From: Novosphingobium profundi
GTDB lineage: Bacteria; Pseudomonadota; Alphaproteobacteria; Sphingomonadales; Sphingomonadaceae
Reading direction: 5' to 3'
DNA length: 64,000 bases
Assembly (NCBI RefSeq): GCF_018491765.1
Contig: NZ_JABWCU010000016.1
Coordinates: 62,001-126,000 of the forward strand
A program made the translations under genes and the position numbers. Positions 45,621 through 54,381 of the stretch are shown piece after piece. The notes under the pieces were generated by a model, which did not search any database, had not been told where the DNA came from, and saw only the letters and a list, made by a program, of their open reading frames with translations. Each line of letters begins with the position of its first letter. Positions within the stretch are counted from its first letter, which is position 1.

Positions 45621-46603
45621 TGCAGGACTTCGAGACACAACCTTTACAGCGCGATACCGCGCACGTGCCGCGCAGCCGTTCGAGCGGCGGCGTGTTCTTC
45701 GTCGCGCTCGTCGCCTTCCTGCTCGGGGCCGCGCTGGTGGCCTGGGCCTCCTCGCGCGGGATGCTCGACAAGTTCCTGCCGGTGCCCGACGCCTCCGAGA
45801 CGCCCCTCGCCGATGCCAGCGACGAAGCGGCCGTGACACCCGTCACCGCCCCCAGCCCCACGAACGATCTCCCGGCCAGCAAACCGACGCCCGAGCAGAT
45901 GGCCGCGCTGGGCAGCGTCGAAGGCCGGCTCGCCATGATCGAGGACCGCCTCTCGCGCATCGACTACGAGACCGACGCAGCCTCGGGCAACGCCGCGCGC
46001 GCCGAAAGCCTGCTGATCGCCTTCGCCGCGCGCCGCATGGTCGATCGCGGCGAACCGCTGAGCTACGTCGCCGACCAGCTCCGGCTGCGCTTCATGGACG
46101 CCCAGCCCAACGCCGTCGACACGATCATCGCCTTTTCCAAGGCCCCGGTGACGATCGACGAGCTCAGCGCCCGGCTCGAGGCGCTTTCGCCCGAACTGAC
46201 GGTCACCAGCCGCGAGGTCAGCTTCTGGGACCGCGCGCGCAACGAGATGAGCTCGCTGTTCACCGTGCGCCGCGATTCGCCCGCGCTCGTCTCACCCAAG
46301 GCCCGTATCGAACGCGCCCGCATCATGCTGACCGCACGCCGCATCGACGGCGCGATCAACGAAGTCGAACGCCTGCCGGGCGCGGAAGCCGCCAAGAAAT
46401 GGATTGCCGACGCACGTCGCTACGAACGCGTGCAGAAGGCACTGAACCTGCTCGAGACGACCGCCATGCTCGAACCGCGCCGGTTGAAGGACGCCGAAGG
46501 CCATGCAGTCGACCAACCCAGCCCGCTAGCCGCGCCGGGCGCTTTCTTCGATCCCGGCGAGACACCGGAATCAACGCCAAGCGCCGATTCCGGAGAGGAT
46601 TGA
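45620..46603 (+). CDS. Mitofilin/HemX-like inner-membrane protein
   Basis: A 327-residue protein whose ATG overlaps the hemD TGA by one base (TGATG). A short cytoplasmic segment precedes one transmembrane helix (VFFVALVAFLLGAALVAWAS, about residues 25-44). A Pro/Thr-rich linker, a coiled-coil-like helix (MAALGSVEGRLAMIEDRLSR, about 94-113) and a helical C-terminal domain follow. This is the architecture of the COG4223 mitofilin-like proteins that often sit after hemC-hemD in alphaproteobacteria. The last 30 residues are Pro/Ser/Asp-rich. A role in membrane organisation or heme-pathway scaffolding is inferred from context. Confidence 0.75.
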   Translation: MQDFETQPLQRDTAHVPRSRSSGGVFFVALVAFLLGAALVAWASSRGMLDKFLPVPDASETPLADASDEAAVTPVTAPSPTNDLPASKPTPEQMAALGSVEGRLAMIEDRLSRIDYETDAASGNAARAESLLIAFAARRMVDRGEPLSYVADQLRLRFMDAQPNAVDTIIAFSKAPVTIDELSARLEALSPELTVTSREVSFWDRARNEMSSLFTVRRDSPALVSPKARIERARIMLTARRIDGAINEVERLPGAEAAKKWIADARRYERVQKALNLLETTAMLEPRRLKDAEGHAVDQPSPLAAPGAFFDPGETPESTPSADSGED

Positions 46604-46611
46604 ACGGACGA

Positions 46612-47859
46612 TTAGCCCTGCAGGAGTTCGGGCAGCTTGCCCGACATGCCCCGCGCCTCGTCCATGAAGAAGCGCTTGAGCAGGCCACTGCGCTGCACGC
46701 CCGCCATTCCCAGGCGCCGGATCGCGCTCGGGATGCGGCCCGGGATGCCGAACAGGCGTGTCAGCGTGTCGGTCGCGGCCATGACCATGACGCTGTCGAG
46801 ACTGCGCCACTTCTCGTAGCGGGCAAGCAATTGCGCATCGCCCGGATCGAGGCCGAGGCGCATGCCTTCGGCCAGCACCTCGACGAGCGCGCCGACGTCG
46901 CGCAGGCCCAGGTTCAAACCCTGCCCCGCGATCGGGTGCATGCCGTGCGCGGCATCACCGATCACCGCCAGCCGCTCCTCGACGACGTTGACGGCGTGGT
47001 GGAAGCGCAAGGGATAGCTCATGCGCGGGGCGGACAGCTTGATCTCGCCCAGCACGCCGTGCATGCGCGCGGCAACCTCGTTGACGAACATCGCATCGCT
47101 CATCGCGATGACCCCGGCGGCATCCTTTTCGGCGACGGTCCAGACGAGCGCGCTGCGGTGGCGCCCCTGTTCGTCATCGAGCAGGGGCAGCAAGGCGAAG
47201 GGGCCGGCCGGGTAGAAGATTTCCCAGGCCGTGCCGCCATGCGGCTTGGAGTGGTAGAGCCCCGTCACCATCGCGCGGTGCTTGTAGTCCCACTTGGCCA
47301 TCGAGAAGCCCGCTTCGTCGCGAGTGGGCGACTGGCGCCCCTCGGCCGCGACGAGCAGCGAAGCCTTGAGCACGCGCCCGTCGCTCAGCTCCACCTCCAC
47401 GCCGTGCGCGCCGCGGTCACGCCGGACGGCCTCGGTCCTGACGTGCCAGGCGATGGCGGGCTCGTCGCGCGCCGCGTCGAACAGCGCGATCCGCAAATCG
47501 CGGTTGGCGTACATGCGTCCAAGCGTGCCCTCGTCGGGCTTGGGCTGGAAGTCGATGCGGCCCGGCTTCATCCCGTCGGTTACCGCGATCGAATCGATCG
47601 CGCAGCCGAGCGGGGCAAGTCGCTTGCCAAGGCCGATGTTGCAGAACAGGTTCCAACTCGCGGTCGAGACCGCCGAGGCGCGGCCATCGGCGCCCTCGGC
47701 CACCAGGTCGGCCGGGTCGGCCCGGTCGACGACGTGGCTGGTGATCCCGGCTTTCGCCGCGGCCAGCGCCAACGTCATGCCGACGAGGCCGCCGCCCAGG
47801 ATGATGAGATCGCGGCGGGTGTCGTCCGCCTTCGGGGAACCTGTTTGCGAATCGCTCAT
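46612..47859 (-). CDS. ubiH: UbiH/UbiF/VisC/Coq6-family FAD monooxygenase
   Basis: FAD-dependent hydroxylase of the ubiquinone pathway. The 415-residue product has the N-terminal FAD-binding LIILGGGLVGMTLALAAAKAG, the middle EGRQSPTRDEAG (DG-type) region, and the C-terminal GDAAHGMHPIAGQGLNLGLRD that completes the flavin site. Which ring position it hydroxylates cannot be told, so ubiH is the closest symbol rather than a proven one. The ATG overlaps the alkaline phosphatase stop by 4 bp; it converges on the mitofilin-like gene with 8 bp between stops. Confidence 0.9.
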   Translation of the reverse strand: MSDSQTGSPKADDTRRDLIILGGGLVGMTLALAAAKAGITSHVVDRADPADLVAEGADGRASAVSTASWNLFCNIGLGKRLAPLGCAIDSIAVTDGMKPGRIDFQPKPDEGTLGRMYANRDLRIALFDAARDEPAIAWHVRTEAVRRDRGAHGVEVELSDGRVLKASLLVAAEGRQSPTRDEAGFSMAKWDYKHRAMVTGLYHSKPHGGTAWEIFYPAGPFALLPLLDDEQGRHRSALVWTVAEKDAAGVIAMSDAMFVNEVAARMHGVLGEIKLSAPRMSYPLRFHHAVNVVEERLAVIGDAAHGMHPIAGQGLNLGLRDVGALVEVLAEGMRLGLDPGDAQLLARYEKWRSLDSVMVMAATDTLTRLFGIPGRIPSAIRRLGMAGVQRSGLLKRFFMDEARGMSGKLPELLQG

Positions 47860-49520
47860 GACGGGCAGCTATCGGCCCCTGACGCATCAATGTCGAGACA
47901 TCTTCCGTCCCAGGTGCCGGCAGGCGCGGTCAGCCCCACGCTGGCGGCAAGAGTGGGGGCAATATCAACGGTTTCGACCGGATCGGGCTGCTCGAAGCCC
48001 TGCATCCCTGCGCGCCAGAACAGCATCGGCACGCGGCGGTCGTAGTCCCAGGGGCTGCCATGCGAGGCGACCTTGAAGGGTTTGGCCTTCCCCGGCACGA
48101 CACCGCGCCGGGTCAGCATCTGCACGTCGCCCGAGCGGCCCGGGACGAACGAGGCGCGCACCTTCTGGATCAGGTTCCAGTCCTGCGGGTGGCCTTCGGG
48201 CATCGGCTGGGCCAGGATCTCGTCGGCCGAGAAGGCGCCCTCGATCTGTGGATTGGCCTTGAGGATGGCGAGAAGCGCGTCGACGACCTGCTGCTTGCGC
48301 GCGCCGGTCAGTTCGGCCGAAAGCCAGACGCTCCCCGATTCCCCGCCGCCATAGAGCATCGGGCCCTGCTGCACCGCGATGCCGGTGCGGCGCGACACCT
48401 CCTGCTCCAGCGAAGCGGCGGTGAGCGCGGGATCGATGCGCACCGCGTCGCGGTTGCCGCGCTGATGCTGGCGCTCGGGCGCGTCGAAGCCCCCGTGGTC
48501 GGCGCTCAGCACCACCTCGTAGTCGATCCCGCGCGCGTCGAGCGCGTCGAACAGCGTACCCAGCGCGGTGTCGAGCGTGTTCATCTGGATGCACATCTCG
48601 ACCCCTTCGGTGCCGAAGGCGTGGCCGACCTTGTCTGTGTCCGAGAAGCTGACCGAAAGCACGTCGGGCACCGCGTCCTTGCCCATGCCCAGCTCATCGA
48701 CGAGACGCACCGCCATTTGCGCGGTGGCAAGGTCGCCACGCGGGCTTTCGCTGAAGGCCCCGAAGTCCCCCTTGGCGAAGGGGAACTTGTAGGTACCGAT
48801 AGTGAAATCTCCCACCGAAGTCGCGCGGTCGTAAGGCGCGCAGAAGCCGGGCACCGCCATCTCGCCGCCACCGGCCGCGACCAGTCGGCCGAGCTCCGCG
48901 TTGTAGGCGTTCACGGCGGGCAAGGCCTTGCGGTCGAGGAAGGTGGTGAAGCCCTGCTTGCCGAACCAGTAGACCGCGTCGGTATCATGGCCGCTCATCA
49001 TCACCGCCGCACGGTCCTTGACCGAAACCGCCGCGTTGATCGTGCGCGGATCGCGCTTCTTGAGAAGGTCGCCGAGCGTGGGCGCCTTGAGGTGCTTGGG
49101 GCTCACCACCGGGTTGTCGGGCGAACTGCGCGGGTCGCTCTCGTCCTCGACGCAATAGACTTCCTTCTCGGCGCGCGCGAGGCCGGGCTCGAACCAGGAA
49201 TTGGCGGTGATGCCGGTGCGGGCGGGGTGGACCCCGGTCAGCAAGGTGGAGTGGCCGGGGCAAGTCTCGGTCGCCGCGTGCGACTGGAAACCCGAGGGGA
49301 ACACCGCCCCCTTCAAAAGCCGGGTGAACCCCTTGGAGAAGTGCTGGCGGTACTCGGCGAAGAGGTCGGCCGAAAACTGGTCGACCGAAATCGCGACGAT
49401 CAGGCGTGGCGGCTCCTGTGTCGAAGCGGCGACTGCCGGTGCATTCGCCGCGTCGCCCGCGAAGGCCGGAGACGCGGCCAGGGCCAGGGCCAGGGCGATC
49501 GAGGAGGGCAAGAGGCGCAT
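47856..49520 (-). CDS. phoK: PhoK-like secreted alkaline phosphatase
   Basis: A 554-residue exported phosphatase with signal peptide (SSIALALALAASPAFA). Its nucleophile is a threonine in ATETCPGHSTLLTG, as in Sphingomonas PhoK and Elizabethkingia PafA-type enzymes rather than E. coli PhoA. Other metal ligands are visible: VDQFS, DTDKVGHAFG and ADHGG, plus a late ASHGSPWDYD segment. The length matches PhoK (about 560). It releases phosphate from organic esters in the periplasm or outside the cell. It overlaps the ubiH start (ATGA), an unexpected coupling. No Pho box was found upstream. Confidence 0.88.
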   Translation of the reverse strand: MRLLPSSIALALALAASPAFAGDAANAPAVAASTQEPPRLIVAISVDQFSADLFAEYRQHFSKGFTRLLKGAVFPSGFQSHAATETCPGHSTLLTGVHPARTGITANSWFEPGLARAEKEVYCVEDESDPRSSPDNPVVSPKHLKAPTLGDLLKKRDPRTINAAVSVKDRAAVMMSGHDTDAVYWFGKQGFTTFLDRKALPAVNAYNAELGRLVAAGGGEMAVPGFCAPYDRATSVGDFTIGTYKFPFAKGDFGAFSESPRGDLATAQMAVRLVDELGMGKDAVPDVLSVSFSDTDKVGHAFGTEGVEMCIQMNTLDTALGTLFDALDARGIDYEVVLSADHGGFDAPERQHQRGNRDAVRIDPALTAASLEQEVSRRTGIAVQQGPMLYGGGESGSVWLSAELTGARKQQVVDALLAILKANPQIEGAFSADEILAQPMPEGHPQDWNLIQKVRASFVPGRSGDVQMLTRRGVVPGKAKPFKVASHGSPWDYDRRVPMLFWRAGMQGFEQPDPVETVDIAPTLAASVGLTAPAGTWDGRCLDIDASGADSCPS

Positions 49521-49614
49521 GGGAGTTCCTTGAATTGTGGGCGCGCACGGGGCACAGGCAGCTAGGACGGGTCCGCGTGTTGGGCGCTCGGCCCGTTTCG
49601 CGCAGGGAAACCGT

Positions 49615-51657
49615 ATGAAATCGCGTCGTTATCGCCCGTTTCTGACAGTCGTGTGTCAATTTCTGGCGCTTCTCCTGTGCGCATCCCCGGCGCTGGCGGC
49701 GGGCAACCACATCGCCGCGCGCCTGCTGGCCGCTCCCGGCGCCGAGCCCGGCAAGCAAACCACGCTCGCGATCGAGATGCAGCCCGAAAAAGGCTGGCAC
49801 GGCTACTGGGTCAACCCGGGCGACGCCGGCCTCGGCATGCGCCTCGACTGGTCACTGCCCGAAGGCGCGGAGGCGGGCGAGCCACTCTATCCGGTGCCGC
49901 ACACGCTGCTTGTCGCCGGGCTGATGAACCACGTCTACGAGAGCACGTATGCGGTACTCGTCCCCCTCACCCTGCCCGCAAGCCTGCGCGCGGGGGACCG
50001 CGTGCCGGTGCGCGTGAAGGCGCAGTGGCTGGCCTGCACCGAGGAAATCTGCGTTCCCGAGCGCGCCGAACTCGCCAGCGAAGTCGTCGTCGGACAGGCC
50101 GACGCCAAGCTTGCCCGGCAATTCGCCAAGTGGCGGCGCCTGCTGCCCGCCCCGCTCGACGCCAGCGCGAGCCTGGCCCTCGGCGCCAAGGACCTGCGCC
50201 TGGCGATCCCGCTTCCCGCCTCGGTCGATCTCGACAACCCGCACGTCTTCATCCGCGAGGACAAGCTCGTCGACTATGCCGGGCAACAGTCCTTCGCGCG
50301 CAAGGGCGACACGCTGCTGGTGACGATCCCGCGCGCGCCCTTCGCTGCGCGCGAGGCGACCTCGCTCGAGGGCGTGCTCAAGCTCGACGGCTTCGGCAAC
50401 GGTCTTTCGTTCTCCGCCCGGCAAGGCACCGTCCCTGGCGGCGGAACCCCGCTGGCGGGCCCCGACAGCAGCGAGCTGCCCGCCCTGCCCTGGCTGCTCC
50501 TCGCCGCACTCGCGGGCGGGCTTCTCCTCAACGTGATGCCCTGCGTCTTCCCGATCCTTTCGCTGAAAGCGCTTTCGTTGGCGCGCGCGGGCGAGAGCGA
50601 GGCGCATGCCCGGATCGAGGGGCTGGCCTATGCGGCCGGCGTGGTGCTGGCCTGCCTCGCGCTCGGCGGCGTGCTGCTGGCCTTGCGCGCGGGCGGTGAG
50701 CAAGTGGGCTGGGCGTTCCAGCTTCAGGAACCCGCGGTTGTCGTCGCCTTGCTCCTGCTGGCCGCGACGATCACCGCCAACCTGCTTGGCCTCTTCGAAT
50801 TCGCAGTGCCCGGCTTCGCCAGCGAAGGCAGCCCACAGGGCGCCTTTGCCACCGGGCTCCTGGCCGCCTTCGTCGCGACCCCTTGCACCGGTCCGTTCAT
50901 GGCGAGCGCGATGGGCGCAGCGCTTCTGCTGCCGGTCGTGCCCGCACTCGCACTCTTCGCCACACTGGGTCTTGGCATCGCGCTGCCCTTCCTCGCCGTC
51001 GCCTTCGTGCCCGCCCTGCGCACCCGCCTGCCCCGCCCCGGCCGCTGGATGGTCACCTTCCGGCGCTGGATGGCCGTGCCGATGGCGCTGACCGCGCTCG
51101 CGCTCGGCTGGCTGGTCTGGCAGGTCGGGGGCGAGATCTACTTCGCCGTCACGCTGCTCTTCGCGCTGCTGCTGGTGCTTGCGCTCTACGGCGTAGGGCG
51201 CGCGCAGCGCCGGGGCCGCAAGGCGCGCCCGGCCGCCCTCCTCGCGCTGTTCGATGCCCTCGCCTGCCTCGCCCTCCTGCCCAGCGCCGCGCCCGAACCG
51301 GTGGCCGCCGCCTCGATCCTCGACACCCGCCCCTTCTCCGCCGCCGCGCTCGACAGCGCGCTGCAGAGCGGCAAGCCGGTCTTCGTGTGGATGACGGCGG
51401 ACTGGTGCCTCACCTGCAAGGTCAACGAGCGGGTCGCGATCGAGCGCGAGGAAACGCGCGAGGCCTTCCGCAAGCGCGGCGTCGTGGTGCTGCGCGGCGA
51501 CTGGACCCGGCGCGATCCCGAGATCACCCAGTACCTGACCGAACGGGGCGCGGCAGGGGTCCCGCTCTACGTCTGGTACGCGCCCGGCAAGGCGGCCGAA
51601 ATTCTCCCACAAGTCCTGACCCCCGCGTTGTTGAGCGAAAAGGCCACCCAGAAATGA
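49615..51657 (+). CDS. dsbD: DsbD-type thiol:disulfide interchange protein
   Basis: A 680-residue membrane protein that passes electrons from cytoplasmic thioredoxin to the periplasm. The layout is a signal peptide (residues 1-28), a periplasmic N-terminal DsbD-alpha-like domain with a CTEEIC pair at about 140, and a CcdA-like eight-helix membrane core. The core has paired redox Cys sites NVMPCVFPI and TPCTGPF. A C-terminal thioredoxin domain ends with DWCLTCK (CLTC). The family order is complete. The ATG is chosen because AGGGA lies 6 bp before it; an open frame 26 codons longer has no signal peptide. It is divergent from phoK. Confidence 0.9.
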   Translation: MKSRRYRPFLTVVCQFLALLLCASPALAAGNHIAARLLAAPGAEPGKQTTLAIEMQPEKGWHGYWVNPGDAGLGMRLDWSLPEGAEAGEPLYPVPHTLLVAGLMNHVYESTYAVLVPLTLPASLRAGDRVPVRVKAQWLACTEEICVPERAELASEVVVGQADAKLARQFAKWRRLLPAPLDASASLALGAKDLRLAIPLPASVDLDNPHVFIREDKLVDYAGQQSFARKGDTLLVTIPRAPFAAREATSLEGVLKLDGFGNGLSFSARQGTVPGGGTPLAGPDSSELPALPWLLLAALAGGLLLNVMPCVFPILSLKALSLARAGESEAHARIEGLAYAAGVVLACLALGGVLLALRAGGEQVGWAFQLQEPAVVVALLLLAATITANLLGLFEFAVPGFASEGSPQGAFATGLLAAFVATPCTGPFMASAMGAALLLPVVPALALFATLGLGIALPFLAVAFVPALRTRLPRPGRWMVTFRRWMAVPMALTALALGWLVWQVGGEIYFAVTLLFALLLVLALYGVGRAQRRGRKARPAALLALFDALACLALLPSAAPEPVAAASILDTRPFSAAALDSALQSGKPVFVWMTADWCLTCKVNERVAIEREETREAFRKRGVVVLRGDWTRRDPEITQYLTERGAAGVPLYVWYAPGKAAEILPQVLTPALLSEKATQK

Positions 51658-51809
51658 GAAACCAGGCCCGTCCCGCGAACCCGGCATTAATTGCGGCAAA
51701 GCGTTCGGGCATCGGAAACTGATCTGCCTCGGTTCTCATTGAATAGGGCGTAAGGACGCGCGGGGCCTTGTTTCCCATCGCGATCCAGCCACCATTCGGG
51801 AGACGAGAC

Positions 51810-52436
51810 GTGATTACACTTACCCCGCTCGAGCTGGTCATCGGCCTGCTCGTCGTGGCGGTCCTGGTCGGTATCGCCGTTACCGCGATGCGCCGCCGCC
51901 ATTCCGCGACGCTCAAGACCCGCTTCGGCCACGAATACGAGCGCGCGGTCGATTCGACCGGGAGCACCCACAAGGCCGAAACGCTGCTGCACGAACGCGA
52001 GAAGCGCGTCGCCAGCTTCGACATCCGCCCGCTTTCAGGCCCCGAACGCGAGCGTTACGTCACCGAGTGGCGCGCCGTGCAGAGCCGCTTCGTCGACAGC
52101 CCCGCCGACGCCATCACCCGCGCCGACGTGCTGCTGGGCGAAGTGATGGAAGCGCGCGGCTATCCCGTCGTCGACTTCGAGCAACGCTCGCAGGACCTCT
52201 CGGTCGACCACGGCGACGTCGTGGAGAACTACCGCACCGCCCACACCATCGCGCAGCGTCATGCGCGCGGCGAGGCGACTACCGAACACTTGCGCCAGGC
52301 GATGATCCACTACCGCGCGCTGTTCGACGATCTCGTCAACGAACCGCAGGGCAATGTCCCCGCGATCGCCCGCCGCGAAGGGCGTGTGATCGACCTGCGC
52401 ACCGAGAAGACCCGTGAGGAGCACCCCCATGACTGA
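51810..52436 (+). CDS. Membrane-anchored protein of unknown function (first of a tandem homologous pair)
   Basis: A 208-residue protein with one N-terminal helix (LELVIGLLVVAVLVGIAVTA, about residues 6-25) followed by a basic stop-transfer (RRRH), so the rest is probably cytoplasmic. Two parts of the soluble region recur in the next gene. One is EWRAVQSRFVDSPADAITRADVL, split at the Asp-Ser-Pro. The other is LRQAMIHYRALFDDL, near the end. The GTG start is chosen because GGGAG lies 7 bp upstream; a TTG 42 bp earlier is also open. The 3' end overlaps the second gene by 8 bp. I know no function for this family. Confidence 0.7.
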   Translation: MITLTPLELVIGLLVVAVLVGIAVTAMRRRHSATLKTRFGHEYERAVDSTGSTHKAETLLHEREKRVASFDIRPLSGPERERYVTEWRAVQSRFVDSPADAITRADVLLGEVMEARGYPVVDFEQRSQDLSVDHGDVVENYRTAHTIAQRHARGEATTEHLRQAMIHYRALFDDLVNEPQGNVPAIARREGRVIDLRTEKTREEHPHD

Positions 52437-52881
52437 TGGCCTCAACCGTACCGGCAGTTTCGCCGAGCCCGCCGCCATGCCTGTCGACACCACCTACTCG
52501 CAGGAAAGCGATCAGGCGATCTCCACCGCCGATCTTGCCCGGAGCGGGAACGACACCGCACGACTGGCCGAGACCCGCGCCCACGATCAAAATGGCACAG
52601 CCATCGAAGACGACGCCCCACTCTTCCCTGGCAAAGAGGCGCAGGCCTTGCGCTCGCGCTGGGAAGGCGTCCAGGCGGGCTTCGTCGATGAACCCCGTCG
52701 GGCAGTCGAGGATGCCGACGCACTCGTTGCCTCGGCGATGAAGCGGCTTGCCGAAAGTTTCGCCAGCGAGCGCGCCACTCTGGAAGGGCAGTGGGACCGC
52801 GACGGCGAAGCCTCGACCGAGGACCTGCGCCAGGCGCTCAAGCGCTACCGCGCTTTCTTCGGGCGCCTGCTCGCGGTCTGA
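52429..52881 (+). CDS. Soluble protein of unknown function (second of the tandem pair)
   Basis: A 150-residue protein starting MTDGLNRTGSFAEPA, with no signal or membrane helix. The second half repeats the module of the upstream gene: RWEGVQAGFVDEPRRAVEDA and LRQALKRYRAFFGRL. The first 60 residues are low-complexity and differ from the partner. GAGGAG lies 5 bp before the ATG. The overlap of 8 bp implies translational coupling, so the pair may form a membrane-plus-soluble hetero-complex; this is inference. A terminator follows. Confidence 0.68.
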   Translation: MTDGLNRTGSFAEPAAMPVDTTYSQESDQAISTADLARSGNDTARLAETRAHDQNGTAIEDDAPLFPGKEAQALRSRWEGVQAGFVDEPRRAVEDADALVASAMKRLAESFASERATLEGQWDRDGEASTEDLRQALKRYRAFFGRLLAV

Positions 52882-52901
52882 CGCGCGCCCGAATCCAACC
52901 A

Positions 52902-52939
52902 AAACAGGCCCGGATCTCCGCCAAGATCCGGGCCTGTTT
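52902..52939. terminator. Bidirectional intrinsic terminator
   Basis: A perfect 16-bp stem (AAACAGGCCCGGATCT and its complement, 6-nt loop) with A-rich 5' and T-rich 3' flanks lies between the tandem unknown genes and the convergent yceI gene. Confidence 0.9.
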
Positions 52940-52974
52940 CTATATGCGACCCGGTGACGGGCTTATGTGGGGCG

Positions 52975-53595
52975 TCACTTAGCCTGTTCGAAGGCCGCGC
53001 TGATCCGCAATGTCACCGAATCTCCGACCATCGGAACATATTTGGTCACCCCGAAGTCCGAACGCTGGATCGTGCCGGTGGCGTTGAAGCCCAGGGTGTA
53101 GGCCTTGCTCATCGGATTGACCCCGCCCGCGTTGAAGCTGGCGTGAAGCGTGACGGGGCGGGTCACGCCGTGGAACGTCAGGTCGCCGGTCACGTCGGCG
53201 GTGCGTTCGCCGGTACGGGTTACCTTGGTCGAGACGAAGGTCATCGTCGGGTACTTGGCCGCGTCGAACCAGGTGGGGTCGCGCAGTTCGCCATTGAGCG
53301 TGTCGTTGGTGGTGTCGATCGAGGCGACCGGAATGGTCACCGCAAGCTTGGCACCGGCGACGTTCTTCGGGTCGAGCGAGAGCGTGCCCGAAACGCCCGA
53401 AAATTCACCATAATAGTCGGTAAATCCGAAGTGCAGCACCGAAAAGCCGACGCGGGTGTGCGAAGGCTCGACGTTGTAGGACCCGGCCTGCGCCGCCGCA
53501 GGCGCCGGATCGGCGGCCTGGGCATAGAGGACGGCGGGAACCGACGCCAGCAGGGCGACGGGAAGCAGGGCAAGCTTGAGAGTGGAACGTGTCAT
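52975..53595 (-). CDS. YceI-family periplasmic lipid-binding protein
   Basis: A 206-residue exported protein with a signal peptide (LKLALLPVALLASVPAVLYA). The YceI domain, from about residue 38, has YNVEPSHTRVGFSVLHFGFT, a FTDYYGEF strand, DPTWFDAAKYPTMTFVSTKV, and GDLTFHGVTRPVTL. These proteins fold as lipocalin-like barrels that bind isoprenoid or polyprenyl chains. It lies 12 bp after azoR, so the two form an operon facing away from the LysR gene. Confidence 0.92.
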   Translation of the reverse strand: MTRSTLKLALLPVALLASVPAVLYAQAADPAPAAAQAGSYNVEPSHTRVGFSVLHFGFTDYYGEFSGVSGTLSLDPKNVAGAKLAVTIPVASIDTTNDTLNGELRDPTWFDAAKYPTMTFVSTKVTRTGERTADVTGDLTFHGVTRPVTLHASFNAGGVNPMSKAYTLGFNATGTIQRSDFGVTKYVPMVGDSVTLRISAAFEQAK

Positions 53596-53607
53596 GGGCT
53601 TCTTCCT

Positions 53608-54210
53608 TCAGGCGAGCTTGGCGATGGCGGCCTTCGCGTCGGCGATGGCGCTGGCGGCCGCTTCGGGACCGAAGGCCATGCCCTCGGCGGTGACGACCTC
53701 GACTTCGGTCACGCCCATGAAGGCGAGCATGCCCTTGAGGTGGGGCATGCCGAAGACGATGCCGGCATCGTCATCATACTTGCCCGCGCGCGCCTGCGCG
53801 ACAACGGCCTTGGTGTTCTTGACCAGTCCCTCGGGCCCCTGCTCAGTGTACTTGAAGGTGGAACCGGCGCGCAGGACGTAGTCGAACCAGGCCTTGAGCG
53901 TCGAGGGAAGACCGAAGTTGTAGATCGGCAGGCCGAACACCAGCACGTCGGCGTCCATCACCTGGGCGATCAGCTCGTCCTGGAGAGCACGCGCCTCCTG
54001 CGAGGCCGGGGTCAGCTTGTCGCCTTCGGGCGCCGCACGGCCGATGCCGACGAGCGAACCCGAGTTGATGTGCGGGACCGGATCGGTGTCGAGGTTGCGC
54101 TCGACGACGTTGGCACCTTCGGGCAGTTCGGCGAGATAGGCGTCGATCAGCTGGTTGCTGACGGAAGCGGCGCCGGTGGCCGCGGAACGGATCACGAGAT
54201 ACTTGGTCAT
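53608..54210 (-). CDS. azoR: FMN-dependent NADH:quinone/azo reductase (AzoR/AcpD family)
   Basis: A 200-residue flavodoxin-like enzyme that reduces azo compounds and quinones by two electrons. It has the phosphate-binding loop SAATGAASVSNQL (about residues 9-21), DVLVFGLPIYNFGLPSTLKA and the family's AWFDYVLRAGSTFKYTEQGP. MTKYLVIRS is the start. It is divergent from a LysR regulator with 171 bp between, where an inverted repeat lies, so LysR-controlled induction by quinones or electrophiles is likely. Confidence 0.93.
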   Translation of the reverse strand: MTKYLVIRSAATGAASVSNQLIDAYLAELPEGANVVERNLDTDPVPHINSGSLVGIGRAAPEGDKLTPASQEARALQDELIAQVMDADVLVFGLPIYNFGLPSTLKAWFDYVLRAGSTFKYTEQGPEGLVKNTKAVVAQARAGKYDDDAGIVFGMPHLKGMLAFMGVTEVEVVTAEGMAFGPEAAASAIADAKAAIAKLA

Positions 54211-54307
54211 GCGAATGGAACTCCTGGATAATGGGGGGTGGCGCCCCTTCGTAAAAGGGAGCCGCCAGGGCTTCGCAGGAAGCTTGATGAAGGAGATAGT
54301 CCTGCTA

Positions 54308-54352
54308 GTTTTGCATGACCATTGGCGAGATGAGCATACCTTCCATGCAAAA
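54308..54352. promoter_or_regulatory. Inverted repeat in the azoR-lysR intergenic space
   Basis: TTTTGCATG at 54309-54317 faces CATGCAAAA at 54344-54352 across 26 bp. Two perfect 9-bp half-sites separated by about three helical turns suit a tetrameric LysR-type regulator. It is 30 bp before the LysR start and about 100 bp from azoR. Confidence 0.5.
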
Positions 54353-54381
54353 ACGGATAGATGGCGTTTCCAGGGGCCCTC

